Source: Thermoproteota archaeon
Lineage (GTDB): Archaea > Korarchaeota > Korarchaeia > Korarchaeales > Korarchaeaceae
Length of the DNA stretch: 9,891 nt
Reading direction: 5' to 3'
Assembly: GCA_015521385.1 (NCBI GenBank)
Contig: WAOH01000186.1
Location: 1-9,891, forward strand
The notes under the pieces were generated by a model that was not told where the DNA came from, did not search any database, and worked only from the letters and a program-made list of their open reading frames with translations. Positions 4,148-9,891 of the stretch are shown here, piece after piece (the first letter of the stretch is position 1; each line of letters starts with the position of its first letter). Position numbers and translations under genes: made by a program.

Positions 4148-5905
4148 CTAGATGGAGGCCGCCTCATCGAGATCCTTCATCGCGACGGCCTTCCCGTAAG
4201 CCTTAAGGACGTCGGTCTTGGTTATCAGCCCCACCAGCCTGCCGTCCTTGAGGACCGGTAGCCTGCCGACCCCGCACTTGAGCATCTTCTCCACCGCCGC
4301 GTGAACCGTGTCTTCCGGCGAGACCCCCACCAAGTGGTCCCTGATCACGCTCTCTACCCTGACCTTGGGCCAGAGCCTCCTGTGGACCCTCATCAGGTCC
4401 TCGAACGCGATCACTCCCCTCAATTTGCCCTCGCCGTCCACGACCGGGAAGCCCATGTGGTGGGTCTGCAGCATGAGCTCATGCACGTCTTCGAGCGTCT
4501 TTTCTGGATCGACCGTGACCACATCTCTCACCATCACATCGGCCACTCTGAGCCTGTCCAAGGTCTCCATGCCCACAGACACCACCTTCTCACCCTTCTC
4601 CTCCAGCTCCCTCGTGTACATGGTGCTCCTGAGCAGGAAGAGGGATATGAAGTAGGAGGTGGCGCAGGAGGATATGAGGGCCGGGATGAGGACGTAGCTC
4701 CTCGCGAGCTCTGTCACTAGGACGACGGCCGTGAGGGGAGCTCTAGCAGCGGCAGTGAAGTGTGCTGCCATGCCAGCGACGGCGAAGAGCTCTGGGTGGG
4801 GGAAGAGGGCCGGATTCAGGGAGTGAAGCAGCTGGCCGTACGCAGCCCCGACGGCTGCCCCCATGAAGAGGGTCGGTGTGAATATGCCCCCGGATCCGCC
4901 GGAGCCTATGGAGAGGGAGGTGGCCATCAGCTTCAGGACCGCGAGCAGGAGGAGGAACTCCACCCACCCCTCGCCCGAGAGGATCCGGTTGAGGCCGTCG
5001 AACCCGGGACCCATTATCCCCCATCCGAGGGACCAGTACGCCAGCAAGCCGGTTCCAAGCCCTCCGATCATGGGCTTCAGCCATTCTGGAGCTTTGAGCT
5101 CCCTGAACCTGTCCTCGGCTGAGTACAGGGCGTCCACCCACACCTTCGAGAACAGGGCGGTGATCGCTCCCAGACCGAGCAGGAGGAGGAGCTCCACCGG
5201 GGTGGGGATGGGGAGCTCCGGGATAGTTATGATGGGCTTCGCACCCCTCAGCGTCCAGGAAACGGACACGGCTGATATGGAGGCCAGGAAGGCGGGTATA
5301 AGCTCGACGGAGTGGATGGATCCTGTCAGCACCTCTATACCGAAGAGAACACCTCCCAGCGGGGCGTCGAAGGCAGCTGAGATGCCCGCTGATAATCCGG
5401 AGACCAGCAGGATCCTCCTGGGCCTGACGGGGAGCTTGAATAGCTGCGCGAGGAAGGATCCCAGGCCAGCGCCGACCTGTCCGACGGGGCCCTCCCTGCC
5501 CGCGCTTCCCCCAAGCCCGATGAGCGCGCCCGAGGACAGGATCCTCGCCACCGGGACCCTCGGCCTTATTATGCCCGCTCTGTGGAGGAATGATTCCAGC
5601 ACACTGGGTATGCCGTGCCCCCTAACCTCAGGGGCTATCCTCCAAGTGATCAGACCGGAGATCAGGCCTCCCACGGTCGGCGCCAGGATCAGTCCTATGT
5701 CTAGGGAGCCTATCATGTAGGTGCTCTCCAGAAATTCGAGGAAGTCCCGGAAGACCTCTATGGCGAAGTCCAAGGAGACCGCCGCAAATCCCGAGATGGC
5801 GCCCGCTACCATTGACAGGATCTCCAGTCTGCCGTACCTCACGACCACCCGATACAGCTTGGTTCTCTCCTGCTTCCTTCGAAGTTCCCTTCGCGGCTCT
5901 ATCAA
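4148..5905 (-). CDS. ClC-family chloride channel/transporter with two CBS domains
   Basis: The 585 residues (from TTG 5905) hold a ClC membrane domain (about 25-430) and a cytoplasmic CBS pair (about 453-508 and 517-572) that in this family can sense adenine nucleotides. ClC signatures in order are GHGIP (96-100), GREGP (136-140) with gating glutamate E138, IEV (190-192), GIFTP (340-344) with F342, and Y404, matching the chloride-coordinating tyrosine. Where the proton-coupled exchangers have the second glutamate (E203 of E. coli ClC) there is V192, as in ClC channels, so passive chloride flow is more likely than tight Cl-/H+ exchange. H97 replaces the GSGIP serine, a common prokaryotic variant. 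The start is uncertain: a TATA-like box at 5912-5922 is only about 12 nt from TTG 5905; a GTG at 5845 just before helix B is an alternative. It is a single-gene unit. Confidence 0.92.
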   Translation of the reverse strand: MIEPRRELRRKQERTKLYRVVVRYGRLEILSMVAGAISGFAAVSLDFAIEVFRDFLEFLESTYMIGSLDIGLILAPTVGGLISGLITWRIAPEVRGHGIPSVLESFLHRAGIIRPRVPVARILSSGALIGLGGSAGREGPVGQVGAGLGSFLAQLFKLPVRPRRILLVSGLSAGISAAFDAPLGGVLFGIEVLTGSIHSVELIPAFLASISAVSVSWTLRGAKPIITIPELPIPTPVELLLLLGLGAITALFSKVWVDALYSAEDRFRELKAPEWLKPMIGGLGTGLLAYWSLGWGIMGPGFDGLNRILSGEGWVEFLLLLAVLKLMATSLSIGSGGSGGIFTPTLFMGAAVGAAYGQLLHSLNPALFPHPELFAVAGMAAHFTAAARAPLTAVVLVTELARSYVLIPALISSCATSYFISLFLLRSTMYTRELEEKGEKVVSVGMETLDRLRVADVMVRDVVTVDPEKTLEDVHELMLQTHHMGFPVVDGEGKLRGVIAFEDLMRVHRRLWPKVRVESVIRDHLVGVSPEDTVHAAVEKMLKCGVGRLPVLKDGRLVGLITKTDVLKAYGKAVAMKDLDEAASI

Positions 5906-5911
5906 GCCCTT

Positions 5912-5922
5912 TCCTATTTATG
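5912..5922 (-). promoter_or_regulatory. TATA-like box upstream of the ClC gene
   Basis: The - strand reads CATAAATAGGA, centred near 5917, which predicts transcription starting near 5891. That is downstream of the TTG at 5905, so if this box is used the protein must start later, for example at GTG 5845. The box lies in the 73-bp gap after the stop of the giant membrane-protein gene. Confidence 0.42.
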
Positions 5923-5954
5923 GGGAGGGGAAGAGGGGATAACCTTTTCGCCTG

Positions 5955-5972
5955 TCCTGCCAGCTCGCAGGA
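5955..5972 (-). terminator. Hairpin after the giant membrane-protein gene
   Basis: TCCTGC and GCAGGA form a 6-bp perfect stem around a 6-base loop, starting 6 nt after the TAG stop (5981-5979). No T run follows on the - strand, so it is not a classical intrinsic terminator; it may protect the 3' end or separate the mRNA from the ClC promoter. Confidence 0.35.
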
Positions 5973-5978
5973 TCACGG

Positions 5979-8900
5979 CTACCTCCTGTCCTTCCCCTTA
6001 CCTCTCTTCCCTCGCCTAGGTTTCAGCCTGCGCGGCTCCCACCACAGCCTCCTGTCCAAGTAGAGGAGGGATGCCAGGATAACCGCTATAATCACTAGGG
6101 CCTCGGGCAGGAACTTGGTCTCATCGAAGGCCCTGTATTGAGACATCCTGACCTGCGTCTTCGGCACCTGCACGCTGGAGAAAAGCAGCGAGTTGTCGGC
6201 CATCATCACCGTGGCGTTTACCGAGCTCACCTCCACATTGGGTGCCCTTGTTATCTTACTCGTCAGCCTGTGATACCTGAGCAAGGTCGCGTTCCCTCGA
6301 ATCCTCAACTCCACTGGGACCCTGAACCTTATGGTCACCCTTCCCCCAGACATGTTCAGAGGCAGCGGTGGATTGATGGACTCCACCTTCCACAGATCGA
6401 AATCGGCGTAGAACCCTTCTCCTCCCCTTGATCTAAGGCCCCCAGCCCTCACCTCGACTTCGACCTGGCTCGCGTTCACGTACACCTTCGTTCCGTTCCA
6501 CTCAACCCACACGGGCCTTCCCCTGATCACCACCGATCCGGTGGCGTTTAGGTCGGAGACAGCGGCCACTGGACCGGGTGAGGTTCCCCGCACTGCTTCA
6601 GGCAGCCTTAAACCGAGATCCTGCAGTCTGGTTCGCGCTACCCTCCTAGCCTCCGTGATGTTGGAGAGTCCCAAATCCACCAGATCGGCCATCGGGCCCT
6701 CCTCCACGTCCAAGATCTGAGAGCCGGGTGGGGGATTCCACCTCAGGCTGTGACTCCCCCTAACCCGCCCTGTAAGATCACCAGAGAAGTCGCCGGTCTC
6801 GAGTCCCAATACACCCAGCTTCTCCAGAGGAGGCACAGGGATAGCTTTACCGTTCACCAAGGCGGTGAGGTTGCCTCCCTCTAGCCTGATGGTTATGTTG
6901 ACGCACCTGTCCGGGGCTCTGATGGGTACCCTCACTGGTGCGCTCGAGGAGACCTTCCCTTCGCTTATGATCCTGTTTATCGCTACCCCTTGGTCTAGGT
7001 ACACTTGGAAGAGCCTGTAATTGGATAAATCGTGAAAGTCGTAGTAGAGACCCACGTATCCGCTCATCATGCCGCAGGCCCTTAGCTCGTAGCTCCCCTC
7101 ATCCAGCTCGTAGGAGAGGACAGCAACGTTCCTCTTGCCACTGACCTTGAGCCCCTCCGAGAAGTTCCCCCATATGTATAGCCACCTGAGGTCATAAGGG
7201 CTGGTTGGGAGCACCTCATCGATGCTAACTTTGGCCGATCGCGGGCCTATGTACAGACCTGCGGGCGCGAAGGGATCGTCGCTCAGGTAGGTTGTGTGCG
7301 GCGGGAGCTGACTCCTCACGAGCTCATAAGCCACGAGAGCTCTCCTTCTAAGGTAGGAATCGGAGGGAAATACCACCGCGAGGCTCGAGTTGGGAGTCGG
7401 AGGAGAGGACAGGTTCACCACCGTCAGAGAAGGGTAGTGGTAGAGGGGTCCCATGAACTTCCTCAGATAGCCGAAGGACGCGTTGTTCCGCTCCAAGAAC
7501 CCCAGATCCGGGAATGTGAAGAGGACTGCGATAGCCTCGTCCTTTCCCCTGAGGAGGTGATTAAGGAGGTACAAGGGAACTTCAGGCCCATTCGACAGCC
7601 AAGGAACAAGCTGCTTTAATGTGGATGGTGGTGTTAGCAGGGTGGAAACGGCGTGCGAGTATGAGGTGAGAGTGAGAAGGGGCGTCCTGTGGATCCTGAA
7701 GAAGGTGGAGTTAGCTGCGAATCTGAAATCGCTCTGCATTATAGTGCCCATATTGTAGGTATTCACATCGTTCCACGCCCTGACGCTCGCGACCGTGGTT
7801 CCATAGCCCGTGAGGAAGACAAGACCAATGAGGAGGACGGCGGACCACTCCTTGCTGGACCTGTTGACCATCTTCCTGAAGAGCGGAGCCGCCAGAACAG
7901 CCAGACCCAGCGCAGCATAGAACGGGAACCTGTACTCCCAGTAAGTAACCGGAAAGCCGGCCAGCTTGTAGTAAGTGATGAACCTACCCATCAACAGGCT
8001 GACGAGCACGAGGAGGGCGTACTCCCGCCTGAAACTGGATTTAAGCTGCGCTGCCGCTAGGATAGAGGTCACTCCCAAGAGGACGGGATAGAAGAACCAC
8101 GGTACCTGTCCCAAGAAGTAGATGGAGTTCACGTCAACTTCGCCGAGGTGAATCAGCCATACCAGTAGGCCCCCGAGGAGAATGGATATCGAGAGGTAAC
8201 TGATCATCCTATCATGAGATCTGAGCCAGCTCATCAGTCCTTCTACAACACCGGCAAGTATCCCACTCCTGAGCTCGTTGAGGGCCAGGGCCGCGATGGA
8301 GGCCAAGAGAAGGAGGGGCGCGGATCCTGATCCAGTTCCCCTGTAAACCCCGGGGACCAGGTAAAGGGCCGTCACCAAGGCACCTGAGAAGATGGCCCCC
8401 ACGGATTGATACCTCCTCCCCCCGAAGAGAGCCGCTGCCAGCACCAAGTAGGCAGCGAATACCAGGGACTCGACCACATGCAGTAGGAATGTGAAGGTGA
8501 GAATCACGAAGACCAACGCCGATCTTGTCCATCCTTTCGGTAGTCGCTCATCGGCGTCCACGTAAATCAGAAGGGCCAGCATGCTGAGCGCCAGGGTCAA
8601 CGGGAGGGCCCAGAAGAAGATAGGTTGGCTCCAGACTATGGACTTGTACGCGGCGAGGTTGGCCCCTTGGATTCCCTCAGGATCGGTTCCGAACTTCAGC
8701 AGGGCCAGCCACCCGAATCCAGTCAGGAAGCTCCAGAGGAACAGGGCTTCCTTCCTCTCCTCGAGCCATGAGAAGGAGAGGGCCACCGCAATCAAGGCGG
8801 CGAAGTTGAGGATGGGGGCCGAGAGCATCAGGTAAAGAGGTGTGGAGTCTGAGAGAGCGTAAATCCCAGCAAGGAGCGAGTGATATCCCAGATAGCTCCA

Positions 8901-9539
8901 TTCTCCGTAGGAGGAGGGGTAGTTGACTAGCCTGAAGGCGTAGTTCTGGTGGTACAGCAGGTCGTTGGTGGTCATCCTCACCATACCCGGATAGACTGCC
9001 AGAAGCTCTATCGCAAAGAAGGAGGCGATGAGCCCTATTTCCATCAGGTAATCAACTGGTAACTCGATTTTCGATGATGGATCCACTCTCTTGATGTAGA
9101 GGGCACCCGAGATCAGGGAGATGGCCAGCACGATAGTCAGAGAGATTCTATACAGGTTCGTTCCATCGAACGGCGCTAGGAAGGAGGAGAGCGCAACGAG
9201 GGAGACGATAAGGCCCGACAGCGGAAGCCATGAAGGTCGGAGGATCCACAAGGAGAGGCCTCCTGCAAGGGAGAGGACGAGCACGAGTGCCGCTGCTGAT
9301 GCCATCAGTCCGCCAAGGAAGGTCAGGGGGTAGCAAGCTGCTGGCACGAGGAGCAGTAACGCTAGGATCCATCTCTCGTTTATCCTAATTGTTTTGTCGT
9401 ATGCAATGGAGAGGAAGGCCAGTGAGGGAAGGAGCGTCAGTGGAATGGACAGCAAACCCGTACCGAGGAGGAGGCTGAGGAGGGAGGATATCACCAGTAT
9501 GATTATGGCGCTCCATTTGACCCTAGACAGTGATCTCAT
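5979..9539 (-). CDS. Giant GT-C-like polytopic membrane protein with glycosylatable ectodomain
   Basis: Counted from ATG 9539 the product has 1186 residues. Residues 10-585 are a chain of hydrophobic helices, probably over a dozen, with an early outer loop holding TNDLLYH (191-197); an Asp in that loop is the hallmark of GT-C membrane glycosyltransferases, which use lipid-linked sugars. There is no WWD motif, so it is not an AglB/STT3 oligosaccharyltransferase. Residues 586-1142 form an ectodomain with a beta-rich concanavalin/LamG-like region (about 808-925) and at least 14 N-x-S/T sequons (N610 to N1108). A helix at 1144-1162 anchors it, and a basic tail (1163-1186) stays inside. A start at 9650 would add 37 residues that look like translated spacer; a TATA-like box at 9567-9578 supports 9539. 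It may build or display surface polysaccharide or modify the S-layer; the true substrate is unknown. The gene appears intact and alone. Confidence 0.8.
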   Translation of the reverse strand: MRSLSRVKWSAIIILVISSLLSLLLGTGLLSIPLTLLPSLAFLSIAYDKTIRINERWILALLLLVPAACYPLTFLGGLMASAAALVLVLSLAGGLSLWILRPSWLPLSGLIVSLVALSSFLAPFDGTNLYRISLTIVLAISLISGALYIKRVDPSSKIELPVDYLMEIGLIASFFAIELLAVYPGMVRMTTNDLLYHQNYAFRLVNYPSSYGEWSYLGYHSLLAGIYALSDSTPLYLMLSAPILNFAALIAVALSFSWLEERKEALFLWSFLTGFGWLALLKFGTDPEGIQGANLAAYKSIVWSQPIFFWALPLTLALSMLALLIYVDADERLPKGWTRSALVFVILTFTFLLHVVESLVFAAYLVLAAALFGGRRYQSVGAIFSGALVTALYLVPGVYRGTGSGSAPLLLLASIAALALNELRSGILAGVVEGLMSWLRSHDRMISYLSISILLGGLLVWLIHLGEVDVNSIYFLGQVPWFFYPVLLGVTSILAAAQLKSSFRREYALLVLVSLLMGRFITYYKLAGFPVTYWEYRFPFYAALGLAVLAAPLFRKMVNRSSKEWSAVLLIGLVFLTGYGTTVASVRAWNDVNTYNMGTIMQSDFRFAANSTFFRIHRTPLLTLTSYSHAVSTLLTPPSTLKQLVPWLSNGPEVPLYLLNHLLRGKDEAIAVLFTFPDLGFLERNNASFGYLRKFMGPLYHYPSLTVVNLSSPPTPNSSLAVVFPSDSYLRRRALVAYELVRSQLPPHTTYLSDDPFAPAGLYIGPRSAKVSIDEVLPTSPYDLRWLYIWGNFSEGLKVSGKRNVAVLSYELDEGSYELRACGMMSGYVGLYYDFHDLSNYRLFQVYLDQGVAINRIISEGKVSSSAPVRVPIRAPDRCVNITIRLEGGNLTALVNGKAIPVPPLEKLGVLGLETGDFSGDLTGRVRGSHSLRWNPPPGSQILDVEEGPMADLVDLGLSNITEARRVARTRLQDLGLRLPEAVRGTSPGPVAAVSDLNATGSVVIRGRPVWVEWNGTKVYVNASQVEVEVRAGGLRSRGGEGFYADFDLWKVESINPPLPLNMSGGRVTIRFRVPVELRIRGNATLLRYHRLTSKITRAPNVEVSSVNATVMMADNSLLFSSVQVPKTQVRMSQYRAFDETKFLPEALVIIAVILASLLYLDRRLWWEPRRLKPRRGKRGKGKDRR

Positions 9540-9891
9540 TTTAACGATCGGTGGAAGGAGGTAAGTGAAATTAAAATTGATATGGGAGATCGGGGGTCTC
9601 CATACACCGACGGCTAATCGCACATGAGCCATTAGAAGTGAAATGGCCATGGTAGATGTTGTTGATCAGATTTTTCATAAGAAATTATAAATCTATTACG
9701 TCGAATTCGGCTGGATTTGTACCAGTATAGGGAAGTGAGTATCACCACGCGTCCTCACAACATTTGTAATTAAACTCAGCGGAAGCACCGTACATCCATT
9801 TCAACGAAGAAACTGAAGTAATGTTGAGGAAAGCTCAGCCAATCTTGTAAATGATGGCGGAGAAGGGGGTAACCGGATCCCTTAATGGACG
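9540..9891. other. Upstream region with no supported gene and a second, two-way TATA-like box
   Basis: No convincing gene is visible in these 352 bases, and all frames are broken or lack protein-like composition. It is more AT-rich than the genes. AATTATAAAT at 9683-9692 is a good TATA-like box in either direction: on the - strand it predicts RNA starting near 9662, 12 nt before the alternative ATG at 9650; on the + strand near 9714, toward the window end. GTGAG (9735-9739) and CTCAC (9754-9758) form a 5-bp inverted repeat. The last 50 bases may belong to a feature outside the window. Confidence 0.4.
9567..9578 (-). promoter_or_regulatory. TATA-like box of the giant membrane-protein gene
   Basis: The - strand reads AATTTTAATTTC, centred about 34 nt before ATG 9539, which predicts a leader of only a few bases. 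It lies inside the 37-codon extension that would be read from ATG 9650, arguing that the extension is not coding. Confidence 0.48.

Noticed and set aside
4863..5720. 285-codon open frame on the + strand opposite the ClC gene
   Set aside because: Proline/serine/arginine-rich translation typical of the antisense of a GC-rich gene; the opposite strand has full ClC signatures.
9722..9760. AGTATAGGG-AAGTGAGTATCACC resembles a tRNA D-arm region
   Set aside because: No matching acceptor stem, no anticodon stem of 5 bp with a 7-base loop, and no T-loop (GGTTCRA) follows within tRNA length.
1..9891. CRISPR array, insertion sequence or integrase signs
   Set aside because: No regularly spaced repeats, no transposase or recombinase motifs and no terminal inverted repeats were seen on either strand by eye.

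Overview
The window looks like chromosomal DNA from a thermophilic archaeon, probably of the Thermoproteota/Korarchaeota side. The reasons are: AGG/AGA/ATA-rich codon use in a moderately GC-rich background; AT-rich TATA-like boxes centred about 26-35 nt upstream of several start codons, implying leaderless or very short-leader mRNAs; archaeal protein families (a DUF4143 ATPase, small coiled-coil and zinc-ribbon proteins); and a large membrane protein whose outer domain is crowded with N-glycosylation sequons. The lineage is an inference from style and not a database result.

Layout from left to right. (1) The 3' end of a LivM-type branched-chain amino acid ABC permease (+ strand, cut by the window edge) converges on a creatininase-family metal amidohydrolase (-). 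(2) Upstream of that enzyme, on the same strand, is a four-helix membrane protein of unknown function; an eight-T tract lies between the two. (3) A spacer with palindromes and several promoter-like boxes separates it from a divergent DUF4143-type P-loop ATPase (+), followed by a 93-residue coiled-coil protein (+) with its own TATA box. (4) A 52-residue zinc-ribbon protein (-), with no long ORF of its own, lies between the coiled-coil gene and (5) a ClC chloride channel/transporter with two CBS domains (-). (6) Most of the right side is one gene (-) for a protein of about 1186 residues with a polytopic GT-C-like membrane half, a large glycosylatable ectodomain with a concanavalin-like region, a C-terminal anchor and a basic tail. 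(7) The last 350 bases have no convincing gene but hold two TATA-like boxes.

The genes do not form one pathway. They are mostly single-gene transcription units, several with a visible promoter. No CRISPR array, insertion sequence, rRNA or convincing tRNA was found. The points most worth follow-up are two candidate very short upstream ORFs in the 1990-2226 spacer (a 7-codon one ending 2 nt before the ATPase ATG, and a 10-codon one with a Shine-Dalgarno sequence on the other strand), the giant glycosylated GT-C-like protein, the channel-like residue pattern of the ClC protein, and the two small genes.
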